This document shows positions 24,831 through 33,626 of a DNA stretch of 35,961 nt, piece after piece; position 1 is the stretch's first letter, and every line of letters starts with the position of its first letter. The translations under genes were made by a program, and so were the position numbers. The notes below the pieces were generated by a model. The model had not been told where the DNA came from and made no database searches. It saw only the letters and a program-made list of their open reading frames with translations. This DNA comes from Sporosarcina sp. NCCP-2222 (lineage in GTDB: Bacteria; Bacillota; Bacilli; Bacillales_A; Planococcaceae): the NCBI RefSeq assembly GCF_023168145.1, contig NZ_BQYK01000002.1, forward strand, positions 238,425 to 274,385. Reading direction: 5' to 3'.

Positions 24831-24953
24831 ATTAAATTTCTAAGTAATTCCTTACAAGTTCAAATCGACCAACGGCTTCCGCCTGTAAATCCATTCAGGC
24901 AGATCAAATATACCTTCACTCTCAGTCTTGTAAAAGGTTTAGCCGGACGTTGA

Positions 24954-25673
24954 TCAATTGTTATGAATCGCTGCTACACTTTTCAACATATAACCAAGAC
25001 CCGGATATGTAATGATATACTCTTCCGGTTCCTTCAGCCGTTCTTTAATTTTCCGCCGGATTCGTGCTATTCCGACACGTAAGTATTCCACATCATCACG
25101 ATATTGTGGCCCCCATACTTCGGACAGCAGTGTTTCGTGCTGAACTACCTTGTCCAGATTGAGCGCCAAAATTTCCAAGAGCAGAAACTCGGTTTGTGTG
25201 AATTTCAGTTCTTCTCCGTCAATCCACACCCGCTTGCTGCCTACATCAACTTGAATGGAACCTGTCTCAATCATCGAGGAGGCGTTTACAGTCCCTTCCG
25301 TGAGAGCCGGCTGGCTTCTGCGCAAGACAGCATTTACGCGGGCAAACAGCTCATCTAACGAGAAAGGCTTCGTCAAATAATCATCTGCTCCCAGATTCAA
25401 GCCATTTACTTTATCTTTCGGGTTGCTTCTCGCTGTCAGCATGATAATGGGCGTATGTGAAAACTTCCGGAGTTCTTTTAACACATAAAATCCATCCTTG
25501 CCCGGCATCATAATATCGAGCAAGATCAAATCTGGCGAAATCAGATCATAGTTTTCAAGCAGCTCTTCTCCAGAAGATGCCGTCTCAACGTCATATCCAA
25601 CCGAACGTAAATTTGCTGAGATGAAACGTAGAATCTTCGCTTCGTCATCTACGACACATATTTTTTGTTTCAT
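24954..25673 (-). CDS. OmpR-family response regulator
   Basis: This 239-residue protein has a receiver domain (1-118) and a winged-helix DNA-binding domain (about 138-235). Phosphorylation residues are intact: acidic pocket DD (9-10), D53 (LLDIMMPGKDG), T80 (MLTARS) and K102 (LTKPFS). The DNA-binding part has the usual FTQTEFLLLEILALN and the recognition region VEYLRVGIARIRRKI, ending with YIITYPGLGYML. The GTG/ATG region overlaps the kinase stop by 4 bases (ATGA), so they are co-translated, with the kinase first, the less common order. The likely targets are the two matching promoters of the MFS gene and allF. That is inference from position and shared elements. Confidence 0.93.
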   Translation of the reverse strand: MKQKICVVDDEAKILRFISANLRSVGYDVETASSGEELLENYDLISPDLILLDIMMPGKDGFYVLKELRKFSHTPIIMLTARSNPKDKVNGLNLGADDYLTKPFSLDELFARVNAVLRRSQPALTEGTVNASSMIETGSIQVDVGSKRVWIDGEELKFTQTEFLLLEILALNLDKVVQHETLLSEVWGPQYRDDVEYLRVGIARIRRKIKERLKEPEEYIITYPGLGYMLKSVAAIHNN

Positions 25674-28297
25674 CCCTTACCACCCTCTCTTAATGGAAAG
25701 TAAAGTGTAAACGTACTGCCTTTTCCAGGCGTGCTGTCCGCTTTGATTTTCCCCTCATGGGCTTCCATAATCCCTTCACAAATCGACAGCCCGAGACCCG
25801 TTCCGCCGGAGCGTCGTGTTGCGGTCACGTCCACCTGATAGAAGCGGTTGAAAATTTTCTGCAAGTGCTCCTTGGAAATTCCGATTCCATTATCCGATAC
25901 AGCAATCGTCAGCCAATCGCCCTTCTTTTCAAGCGTTACGTCAATCTGCTTTTTCGGATGATCATTGTAACGGAGCGCGTTGGTAAACAAATTGACCAGT
26001 ACTTGCTGCACACGTGTTTTATCAGCATAGAAGAACAAGTAATCTTCTGCTTTGTTATGAAACTCAATTTTCACATTGTCTTTTAATACAAATGGAATTA
26101 ATTCAATTGATTTTTCAATGACATGATCTGCTCGAATCATATTGCGCTCGATGTACATGGAACCCGATTCGATTTTTGAAATATCCATCCAATCATCAAC
26201 CAGCTGCTGGATGCGTTCAATGTCTTCATGTACACCTTCAAGCAGCTCACGCTGGAAATCCGGCTCCCATTCGACATTATCGCGCAGCAGTGTCTCAACA
26301 CTTCCCCGAATATTGGTGATCGGCGTTTTGAACTCATGTGATGTTAAGGAAATGAGGTTATTTTTCAGCGTGTCAATTTCCTCTTCTTTCGTAATATCAC
26401 GAATGAGCAAGCCCTCTCCAATCTTTTCCTCATCGGAAACGACAGAGAACTTATGCAGCATGTAGAAATCGGTATCTCCGGTTTTCGTCTTATGCTCCAA
26501 CTTCAATTCATTAATACTACCGTTAAAATAGGAGATTAACTCCTCTTCGGTAATATCGAAAATGTTGCTGAGCCGCTTTAAGACATCCGGCAACTGTTTA
26601 AGCTCTACATTCAGTCCATCACCATCAATGACATTTAAGAATGACTCATTGACGTAATCGACTTGGTAGTTGTTATTAAGCAGCATGATCCCTTCCGACA
26701 TACTTTCAAGAACCGCATCGAGCTCTGCATGCTTATTGCGATAGCGCTCGAAAAGCAGTTTGTTCTGCATCATAATGGCCAGCGACCTTGAAAAAGTTTG
26801 CAGGAAAGACTGTTCTTTCGACTCGATTGTCTGTCCTTCCAATAAATCAATAATTAAATAGCCATTCGGCAATTCACTCAGAATGATTGGTTCAATCCGT
26901 TGATTTGTACCCTGAACATGCTGTTCCATATACTTCTGCAAGCTGATATTTTTGTATATATGCTCACGTGTCACAGCCAGCTCGCGGAACCAGATATGTA
27001 CTGAAAACGGAACAGTCGGCTCCATTTTTTGCAGGCATAATTGAATAAAGTGAGGCAAGTCCACCTCAGAAGACACTGGTGTAATCAGCTTGTTGACGGC
27101 CAGCAGTTCGGCATTCCGCGTCTCCAAATTAGCCGTTCGCTCTTGCACGCGTGCTTCAAGCTTTGTGTTCAACTCCATCAATTCAGCACGGTTTTCCTCG
27201 ATTTCAAAGAGCATTTCATTGAAATGGGTGAGAAGATCCGTCATTTCCTGAGGCCCGTCAATCTGTTCAGCTATTTGTACTGGCTGACTGGATTTGTAGC
27301 TTGCTGAATACCGTTTGATCGTATCGAGCAAATTCCGGATCGTCTTTTCAAGCCTCGCACTTAGGTAAAGGCTAGCCAGCACGACCAATAATGCCGTTAA
27401 GGGAATGAACCATAAAATCGTGATAGCCGCATCTTTCAGCGGTTTCAAAATTAGCGTAGACGGGTTCGCAATCCATAGCGTCCAACCGAGATTTGATGTT
27501 TTCGTGTAGGTAATGAATTCCTTTTCCCGGCCTTCTTCTTGTATCGTCATACTTTTGACGGAACCGCCATTGCTTTGATTGGTCGTCTGGACAATTTTAG
27601 AATCCGTCAAGTTGACTATTTTCGTTTTTGTATCAATATCCGGATGGATAATGACATTATTATCTTGGTCCAGCAAAACTGCATAATTCGCTTCGCCGGA
27701 GATTCGGGTCGATACATACTTTTCTAAAGCATGTAAGTCGATTGCCCCTAATATGTAACCTTGCATCTGACCGTCGCTGTTAAAGATGGGCGAAACAATG
27801 GCAACAAGAAGTGTATCGGTCCCCCCTCTGCCATGGAAAACCGGAGATACAACTTGCCGCTTTGTTTTCAGCAACTCTTTGTAATACGATCGATCACTAA
27901 AATCAATATGTTCACGCGTCGCGCCATCTGTATAGACAGGGGGATAGAAGACTAGCGACTCTCCATGCTTATCCCCGACATACATATTTACGAATCCAGG
28001 ATAGTGGGCTTTGACGTCTCCCAGCACCTCTTCGATTTTTTGCATATCGTCCGACTCCAGCAAAGGTGCAATTATGGAAGACAATGTATCAATGACGCTG
28101 CCATGCTGTTCCATATAGCTTTCTATATTATCATCTAGAAACTCGGTCACTTTCGTCTGGCTGTCTTGATTATCTTTAATCAAAGAGGAGAGCTGAAAGA
28201 ATTGAAAAATCCCAAGTGAAATAATTGTCGTCAGCCCAATCGCTAAAAACGAGTAGCTCAATTCCTTTCGAAACGAGCGGGATGGTATCTTCTTCAT
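25670..28297 (-). CDS. Membrane histidine kinase with dCACHE sensor, coiled coil, GAF-like and PAS regions
   Basis: This kinase has 875 residues. Membrane helices at about 14-36 and 290-313 enclose a large external double-CACHE region (about 40-285), with FSDRSYYKELL (133-143) and SPVFHGRGGTDTLLVAIVSPI (151-171), the usual ligand-pocket strand order. A HAMP-like helix and coiled coil (about 315-400), a GAF-like region (about 400-520) and a PAS domain (about 523-635) follow. Then come HisKA with SLTSHEFKTPITNI (H654) and an ATPase domain with N-box FTNALRYN (771-778), DNGIG (802-806) and GGTGLGLSI (831-839). The start ATG follows GAGGAGGG. It begins 67 bases after allK. CACHE sensors bind small carboxylates, amino acids or purines, so it may detect a purine breakdown product outside the cell. 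Confidence 0.92.
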   Translation of the reverse strand: MKKIPSRSFRKELSYSFLAIGLTTIISLGIFQFFQLSSLIKDNQDSQTKVTEFLDDNIESYMEQHGSVIDTLSSIIAPLLESDDMQKIEEVLGDVKAHYPGFVNMYVGDKHGESLVFYPPVYTDGATREHIDFSDRSYYKELLKTKRQVVSPVFHGRGGTDTLLVAIVSPIFNSDGQMQGYILGAIDLHALEKYVSTRISGEANYAVLLDQDNNVIIHPDIDTKTKIVNLTDSKIVQTTNQSNGGSVKSMTIQEEGREKEFITYTKTSNLGWTLWIANPSTLILKPLKDAAITILWFIPLTALLVVLASLYLSARLEKTIRNLLDTIKRYSASYKSSQPVQIAEQIDGPQEMTDLLTHFNEMLFEIEENRAELMELNTKLEARVQERTANLETRNAELLAVNKLITPVSSEVDLPHFIQLCLQKMEPTVPFSVHIWFRELAVTREHIYKNISLQKYMEQHVQGTNQRIEPIILSELPNGYLIIDLLEGQTIESKEQSFLQTFSRSLAIMMQNKLLFERYRNKHAELDAVLESMSEGIMLLNNNYQVDYVNESFLNVIDGDGLNVELKQLPDVLKRLSNIFDITEEELISYFNGSINELKLEHKTKTGDTDFYMLHKFSVVSDEEKIGEGLLIRDITKEEEIDTLKNNLISLTSHEFKTPITNIRGSVETLLRDNVEWEPDFQRELLEGVHEDIERIQQLVDDWMDISKIESGSMYIERNMIRADHVIEKSIELIPFVLKDNVKIEFHNKAEDYLFFYADKTRVQQVLVNLFTNALRYNDHPKKQIDVTLEKKGDWLTIAVSDNGIGISKEHLQKIFNRFYQVDVTATRRSGGTGLGLSICEGIMEAHEGKIKADSTPGKGSTFTLYFPLREGGKG

Positions 28298-28364
28298 TCA
28301 GTCCCTCCTCTCCATATGAACTACATTCTACGAGGTAACCTCTTTATAGTAATATATTATAATA

Positions 28365-29303
28365 TTATTTTGTAATTTGAGTGCCTGCTTTGCCTTCTAC
28401 AGCTAAATCTGCTTGTCCAAGAGAACAGATGATTGCACGTCCGCCGCGTTCAGCAAATTTCATTGCCGCTTCCATTTTAGGACCCATGCTTCCTGCAGAG
28501 AACTGTCCTTCATCTGCATATTTCTTTGCTTCTTCTAACGTAATGCAGCCAAGCGCTTTTTGATCTGGCTTGCCGTAGTTCACGTAGACATTATCTACGT
28601 CTGTCAAAATCATGAGAACATCCGCCTCTGATTCTTCTGCAAGACGGAATGCACTGCGGTCTTTGTCAATAACAGCTTCAATGCCAGTCAAGCTTCCATC
28701 TTCTTTACGTGCGACTGGAATGCCGCCGCCTCCAGAAGCGATGACAATGACTTCGTTGTCTGTAAGCATTTTAATAGTTTGGGAGCTTAAAATGGATTTC
28801 GGTTCAGGAGAAGCAACTACTCGTCTCCAGCCGCGTCCTGCATCTTCTTTCACGACCCAGCCTTTTTCTTTAGCAAGTTGTTTCGCTTCTTCCTCTGAAT
28901 AGAACACACCGATTGGCTTGGAAGGATCAATAAATGCCGGATCTTCCGGATCTACTTCTGTCTGCGTGAGCATGCTGACAACTTCCCGATCCAGCTTCAG
29001 CTTATTCAATTCATTTTTCAATGATTGTTCCATCATATAGCCGATAAAACCTTGGGACTCCGCACTGCAGACATCCAATGGAAGCGGAGGAACGAAATCC
29101 TTTGCTTCTTCGTTTTGACGAAGAATATTCCCGACTTGCGGGCCATTTCCGTGAGTTACAATAACTGTATGTCCGTTCTTTACAATCTTCGAAATGATTT
29201 CTGTGCTGATCCGCACGTTTTCATATTGATTTTCATACGTCGCTTCCTGTTTTGGTTGGAGAATTGCATTTCCTCCGAGCGCGATTACTACTTTTTCAGC
29301 CAT
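28365..29303 (-). CDS. allK: Carbamate kinase AllK (ArcC family)
   Basis: This 312-residue amino acid kinase fold protein has the carbamate kinase motifs VIALGGNAI (6-14), THGNGPQVGN (50-59), IASGGGGIPV (about 187-196), a Lys-rich active region (DKDRSAFRLA) and the C-terminal SMGPKMEAAM. It transfers phosphate from carbamoyl phosphate to ADP, giving ATP, ammonia and carbon dioxide. As the last of the four genes after the FdrA/YlbE/YlbF set, it matches E. coli YbcF (AllK), rather than the arginine deiminase kinase; no arcA or arcB is near. It overlaps allH by 16 bases. The ATG follows AAGGAGG. Confidence 0.95.
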   Translation of the reverse strand: MAEKVVIALGGNAILQPKQEATYENQYENVRISTEIISKIVKNGHTVIVTHGNGPQVGNILRQNEEAKDFVPPLPLDVCSAESQGFIGYMMEQSLKNELNKLKLDREVVSMLTQTEVDPEDPAFIDPSKPIGVFYSEEEAKQLAKEKGWVVKEDAGRGWRRVVASPEPKSILSSQTIKMLTDNEVIVIASGGGGIPVARKEDGSLTGIEAVIDKDRSAFRLAEESEADVLMILTDVDNVYVNYGKPDQKALGCITLEEAKKYADEGQFSAGSMGPKMEAAMKFAERGGRAIICSLGQADLAVEGKAGTQITK

Positions 29304-30220
29304 TCTAATTTCCTCCTTTTTATCAACAAACCAAGCAACATTCCAAAAACCGTGTCGATTCCGGAACTATGCCCCATATCAAGCAAATCTTCAATCACTG
29401 GTTCCAATGTATAAATATCGGTCTTGTCTGTTAACGCTGATGCCGCCTTCACAACCGTTGAGCTGAATTTTCCATCCAGTGCATACAGCAAATATTCCCG
29501 GCCGACATCCGTAGTCAGATTTTCTTTCACTACTAAATTGCGAAGCGTTTGAAGTGCCTCTGGAGAAATCAAGCCGACCGCTGTATGGATGGCCAAGATT
29601 CCGACGAGATGATCGTCACCTGATGGAGTGAGCCCCTGGCCTCGGCCCAAAAAGAACCGCAGGGTTTGTTCCAATTTCTTTTGATCAGATGTAAGGAGTA
29701 CCGAAACAAGCTCTTTCAGTTGCCGGCCTGTTTCGCTGGCAGGTATATTTCCTTCCAGATAGTCCGCTACAAACTTTTCAATATCAATGTCCAATCCCGT
29801 TTTCATCGGTTTCTGCACCAAGATGGATAGAAGCATGACTAAGTTATTCGTCACATTTTCTGCCTTAAGCTCACGACAGGCCAATTCCCAATGAAACGGG
29901 GTGGCTGTAGCAAGCGTAACAGCAAGTGACGCTTCTTCAAAGACAAGCTCCTGTGAATCCACGCTCCACCCTACCGAGCTTTCTTGTTCAATGACTCCTA
30001 CAAAAGATTGTACTTCATCTTCCGATAGGTGAATACCGAATGGAAGCTCGCCATTCTTTTTCGTTCCGATGAAAAATAGCCTGTCACTCATCCGGATATT
30101 CACGCCATTTTGAAAGACACTGTGCACAAAGCCTTCTGGGTGCTCAGAAAGCAGCAGAGGAATACGCTGCTCGTATTCCTTTGCTGCTGCAACTTTTTTG
30201 TTTCCTGCCCCGCTGTTCAT
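29288..30220 (-). CDS. allH: Oxamate carbamoyltransferase subunit AllH (DUF2877, YlbF)
   Basis: This 310-residue protein is a DUF2877 member. The family's best motif GLTPSGDDHLVG is at 196-207 and is followed by a helical C-terminus. In E. coli allF, allG and allH together encode oxamate carbamoyltransferase, the enzyme that phosphorolyses oxalurate to oxamate and carbamoyl phosphate. That is established knowledge from the AllFGH work; the role of this subunit alone is not settled. The ATG shares its A with the TAA stop of allG (TAATG) and has no clear ribosome site of its own, so translation is coupled to allG. That implies a fixed subunit ratio. Confidence 0.92.
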   Translation of the reverse strand: MNSGAGNKKVAAAKEYEQRIPLLLSEHPEGFVHSVFQNGVNIRMSDRLFFIGTKKNGELPFGIHLSEDEVQSFVGVIEQESSVGWSVDSQELVFEEASLAVTLATATPFHWELACRELKAENVTNNLVMLLSILVQKPMKTGLDIDIEKFVADYLEGNIPASETGRQLKELVSVLLTSDQKKLEQTLRFFLGRGQGLTPSGDDHLVGILAIHTAVGLISPEALQTLRNLVVKENLTTDVGREYLLYALDGKFSSTVVKAASALTDKTDIYTLEPVIEDLLDMGHSSGIDTVFGMLLGLLIKRRKLEWLKK

Positions 30221-31482
30221 TAGATCAAGCCGAGTTTGATCGCGTACGCTTCCAATGCTTTTTCAAAGCATTCTTTCGGTGCACGGACCGTCCCTGCTCC
30301 TACTTGTCCCATTCCAGCTTTTTTATGGGCAATCCCTGTATTAATGACGGGCTCAATGCCTGTCTCAACTACTTTACGTGCATCAATTCCGAGACAAGCG
30401 CCTTGGAAATCCCACGTAGGAATTGTGAAATTACTGTTTTGAGATACACAGATCTCAGCCATCTCGTTGCTTGTTGCAAGCGCATCGTCAAATCCGCCCG
30501 CGCCGACAAAGCGAGTAACGCCTGGAGCAGCGATCATCGCCATACCACCTACGCCGAATGTTTCTGTAATGGCGCTGTCTCCGATATCCGGGTTTGCATC
30601 TTCTTGTGAGTAACCTGTGAAGAACAGACCTTGCGGCGTATTAACCGGTGCTGTGAACCACTCGTCACCCATTCCGCTAATACGAATTCCGAAGTCTTTA
30701 CCATTACGGCACATTGCAGTAACGACAGTACCCTCTTCGATTTGGCGCGCAGCATCCATAACCGCCTTAGCAGTCGCCATTGCGATATTCAAGAAGAACT
30801 GGTCCGTGTCAGCCAAGAATTGAATAACATCTTTGCGATCGTTATCATCCATTTCTACTTGTACGATGTACGGGCTGATTTCCTTCAAGAAGATCAAGGA
30901 TGCCGCAATATTACGTTGGTGGAACTCGTCGCCCATTGTGATTGCTTTTGCAATCATAACGTTCAAGTTCAAGCCGTCTTCTGTCAGCTTAAGAGCTTTC
31001 GAGATTGTCGGGCCCAGTACGTTTTGCATCCATTTCAAACGGTCAATAACTTCTTGAGAGTTTGCACCGAAACGAAGTACTTTCCCGATACCTTCGTTCA
31101 TAATGCAGTACGCTTCATTGCCATCCGTGCGGTTTTCAACAACAAAGACAGGCATGTTGGCAGATGTAATTCCGCCCATAGGACCTACCGCGTTCACATG
31201 GTGGCAAGGAATGAATTTCACTTCGCCGGAAGCAAGCTGTTTTTCCGCTTCTTCTGGAGTAGCTGCCCATCCTTCATAGATGGATGCACCGATGCAAGAA
31301 CCTTGCATTGGGCCTGTCATGTCTTCCCACTTAATCGGAGGGCCTGCATGGAGCAATACTTTACCATCATTCAGTTCTTTTACTTTTTCTTTAGCCGGAA
31401 CAACATCTACTAAGAATGGCGCTGAGCCGGTAATTTTGTCGATGACTGCTTTGTTTGCTTCATCCATTGAATTGTATTTCAT
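30220..31482 (-). CDS. allG: Oxamate carbamoyltransferase subunit AllG (DUF1116, YlbE)
   Basis: This 420-residue protein belongs to DUF1116 and is close to the 419 of E. coli YlbE. Visible conserved stretches are LLHAGPPIKWEDMTGPMQGSCIGA (about 44-67), CHHVNAVGPMGGITSANMPVFVVEN (about 93-117) and GMGDEWFTAPVNTPQGLFFTGY (about 271-292). The closing GAGTVRAPKECFEKALEAYA completes the list. It is a soluble cytoplasmic subunit of the carbamoyltransferase with AllF and AllH. The ATG follows GAGGTGG. A 104-base gap with a GC-rich hairpin separates it from allF, the only larger gap inside this operon. Confidence 0.93.
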   Translation of the reverse strand: MKYNSMDEANKAVIDKITGSAPFLVDVVPAKEKVKELNDGKVLLHAGPPIKWEDMTGPMQGSCIGASIYEGWAATPEEAEKQLASGEVKFIPCHHVNAVGPMGGITSANMPVFVVENRTDGNEAYCIMNEGIGKVLRFGANSQEVIDRLKWMQNVLGPTISKALKLTEDGLNLNVMIAKAITMGDEFHQRNIAASLIFLKEISPYIVQVEMDDNDRKDVIQFLADTDQFFLNIAMATAKAVMDAARQIEEGTVVTAMCRNGKDFGIRISGMGDEWFTAPVNTPQGLFFTGYSQEDANPDIGDSAITETFGVGGMAMIAAPGVTRFVGAGGFDDALATSNEMAEICVSQNSNFTIPTWDFQGACLGIDARKVVETGIEPVINTGIAHKKAGMGQVGAGTVRAPKECFEKALEAYAIKLGLI

Positions 31483-31536
31483 ACTCGTTCCACCTCATTC
31501 GTTATATTTAAAGCCGTTCTTTCCCGATATGGTGAA

Positions 31537-31555
31537 GGCCCAGTCCATCCGGGCC
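31537..31555 (-). other. GC-rich hairpin between allF and allG
   Basis: GGCCC (31537-31541) pairs with GGGCC (31551-31555), with a 9-base loop, and lies inside a weaker outer pairing of GAAGG with CCTTC. No U-run follows, so it is not a normal terminator. It may be a stability or processing element that sets the AllF to AllG ratio. Confidence 0.35.
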
Positions 31556-31586
31556 AGACCTTCATTCGCTATCTTGCCGTCAGGTA

Positions 31587-33335
31587 TTACTTCAACAAGC
31601 TAAGGATTTTAGCCATACGCGCGTTACCGCCGGCAATTGGACGCCAATCATATTGCACGAATTGAGTGCCTGTGTCTGCAAGCGCATCCGTAAAGCCTTT
31701 TAAACCGACATTGATGACACGTGGACGGTCTGAAACGAGGGCAGCAATTTCATCGGAAACAGACAGATCGAATTCCTTGCCCGACTTCTCGCCTTCCACA
31801 TGCTTCTTCTCGTAGTCCTCTACTTCAAGTCCTACGATGCTAAGAGCTGTACGCACTGCTTCGTTGTTCGTTTCTTTGACAATGATGCCTGCTTCTTTTA
31901 ACGCTTTCACATGGCCATCGTAGCTTTGCGGGTCGTTTTTAGTACCGCAGACGGTAGCGACGACATGCAGTGTACGTCCATCTTCTTTAGCAGTAGCTAC
32001 TGCTTTTTGAATGGAAGGAAGCAAAGCACTTGCCATATCATCATGTGAACCATAACCAAGTACGAAATCGAGAAGAATGACAGCTGTAGATGCATCAGCA
32101 CCTGCCTCTTCGATGAATTTCGAACGTGTTTCAGGATCGATCATCGGATGTGGCTTTCCTTGTGTGTACTTGTCATCACCAAGGTCAACAACTTCATGGC
32201 CTTCATGTTTAAGAACATAGCCTTCTTCGTTTTTAATATGTGTTCCAAGACCTAAAGCGTCTGAAATTAGAATTGCTGCTTCAGAAGCAAGCGTTCCGCC
32301 GGAATACAAGCCTTTCAAAGTACGTTGGCCTTCTTTAAGATCTGTGTTGGCCACTGTGAAATCACCAGCATTATAATCCGGTTTCACTTCATTGCCTTTT
32401 GCCAGGTCAACAGCGATGTAAGCTGTCTCTGCAAGTGTGTATGCCTGATATACATTGCCTACGTATTGCTCTGGCTTTTCGCCGAGGAATACCGCAACGA
32501 CAGGTTTTGTCAAACTTTGAAGCAACTCCATTACTTCATTCCTCACATGTTCTGCAGGCGGCTTCGAAATGATTGTGATGATTTCTGTCTGGCTGTGGTT
32601 TTCAAGCGCACGGATGCCATCCATCATCGTAATCGCACCGATCGGATCTTTCAAGTCACGTCCGCCTGTTCCGATTGCATGGCTAACACCTTCGCCAAGA
32701 CGGTCAATAATCGTTGAGACTTCTTGGATCCCTGTTCCGGAAGCACCGACAATACCGATGCGACCTTTGTTTACTACGTTAGCGAATGCAAACGGCACGC
32801 CATCCAAAATTCCTGTACCGCAGTCTGGACCCATGACAAGCAATCCTTTGTCATGCGCTTTTTGCTTTAGACGAAGTTCGTCTTCGATCGATACGTTGTC
32901 ACTGAATAAGAAAACGTGAAGTCCACGGTCAAGCGCCTTGTCCGCCTCGTCCGCTGCATATTGACCTGGCACTGAGATCATAGCGACATTCGCGCCTGGC
33001 AATGCGTCCACTGCTTTGTCCCATGTACGGACAGTTTCAAAGCTTTGTTTTTTATTGCTAATAGATTGGTCTTTCAAGTATTGATCTACTTTCTCTAGCA
33101 CCTTGTCAATTAAACTAGCATCGTCTGTGTCTACAACGATCGCCATGTCGTTTGATTCGGCTGCTTCCAATTCAGGTGTATGCAATCCAGCCGTATTGAA
33201 AATATCCTTGTTTGCCGGAGTCGCCATCATAATCTGCACCTTGTTGAGCCCTTCCATCGTCGACACAGAATTCGTTAGCAACATCAGGTTGATGGAGTCT
33301 TGGTACGAGTTCTTCTTAATAATCGTATGAAGCAC
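31587..33335 (-). CDS. allF: Oxamate carbamoyltransferase subunit AllF (FdrA)
   Basis: The start is the GTG at 33335, preceded by ATAGGAG with an 8-base gap. It gives the N-terminus VLHTIIKKNSYQDSINLM, which lines up with E. coli FdrA as I remember it (MIHAFIKKGCFQDSVSLM). The frame reaching 33380 lacks support. The protein then has 582 residues (E. coli 555) and shares the succinyl-CoA-synthetase-like fold, with GPDCGTG (169-175) and the CoA-ligase-type loop GASGTGIQE (197-205). A second conserved block, GLYSGGTLASEAAI, and DLGDDKYTQGKPHPMIDPETR follow. It is the first gene of the operon, behind a promoter with the conserved element B. Confidence 0.94.
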   Translation of the reverse strand: MLHTIIKKNSYQDSINLMLLTNSVSTMEGLNKVQIMMATPANKDIFNTAGLHTPELEAAESNDMAIVVDTDDASLIDKVLEKVDQYLKDQSISNKKQSFETVRTWDKAVDALPGANVAMISVPGQYAADEADKALDRGLHVFLFSDNVSIEDELRLKQKAHDKGLLVMGPDCGTGILDGVPFAFANVVNKGRIGIVGASGTGIQEVSTIIDRLGEGVSHAIGTGGRDLKDPIGAITMMDGIRALENHSQTEIITIISKPPAEHVRNEVMELLQSLTKPVVAVFLGEKPEQYVGNVYQAYTLAETAYIAVDLAKGNEVKPDYNAGDFTVANTDLKEGQRTLKGLYSGGTLASEAAILISDALGLGTHIKNEEGYVLKHEGHEVVDLGDDKYTQGKPHPMIDPETRSKFIEEAGADASTAVILLDFVLGYGSHDDMASALLPSIQKAVATAKEDGRTLHVVATVCGTKNDPQSYDGHVKALKEAGIIVKETNNEAVRTALSIVGLEVEDYEKKHVEGEKSGKEFDLSVSDEIAALVSDRPRVINVGLKGFTDALADTGTQFVQYDWRPIAGGNARMAKILSLLK

Positions 33336-33439
33336 AAAAATCACTCCTATATTTTTTTGAAAATCAGCACAGCAACTCACATGCCCAAATAGTTCTCAGA
33401 AAAAATCGCATGCAGCTGTTGATTTTCTACGCCAAAATC

Positions 33440-33498
33440 ATTGTAACTGAGGCGCCATTGCAGACGAATAAAATCCATGGGTCCCACATTACAAAAAC
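33440..33498 (-). promoter_or_regulatory. Activator-type promoter of allF, element B
   Basis: On the minus strand TACAAT (33445-33440) stands 17 bases from TTCGTC (33468-33463). The 18-base block at 33456-33473 is identical to element A before the MFS gene, and ACATTACAAAAAC (33486-33498) again starts 30 bases upstream of it. The predicted leader to the GTG is about 98 bases. Confidence 0.72.
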
Positions 33499-33626
33499 GT
33501 AAAAATTCTGATCAAAAGCTGTTTTCTTAGCGAACGGTAGTATAGTATTTAGAAGAAAATTGTTGAAAAGAAATAGATCTTGAACATAACGATGACCTAA
33601 AGAAGTTCAAATACAGAGGAGACGAA

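Noticed and set aside
24841..24953. Terminator between the response regulator and MFS genes
   Set aside because: GCCTG/CAGGC can pair near 24880-24900, but the stem is only 5 bases and no U-run follows, so I do not call it.
28365..29303. Arginine deiminase pathway carbamate kinase
   Set aside because: No arcA, arcB or arcD is in the window. The gene overlaps allH and follows allFGH, so the oxalurate pathway explains it better.
30631..31413. Open frame of 260 codons on the plus strand
   Set aside because: It is wholly antisense to allG, which has clear family motifs; it has no ribosome site and a composition typical of a shadow frame.
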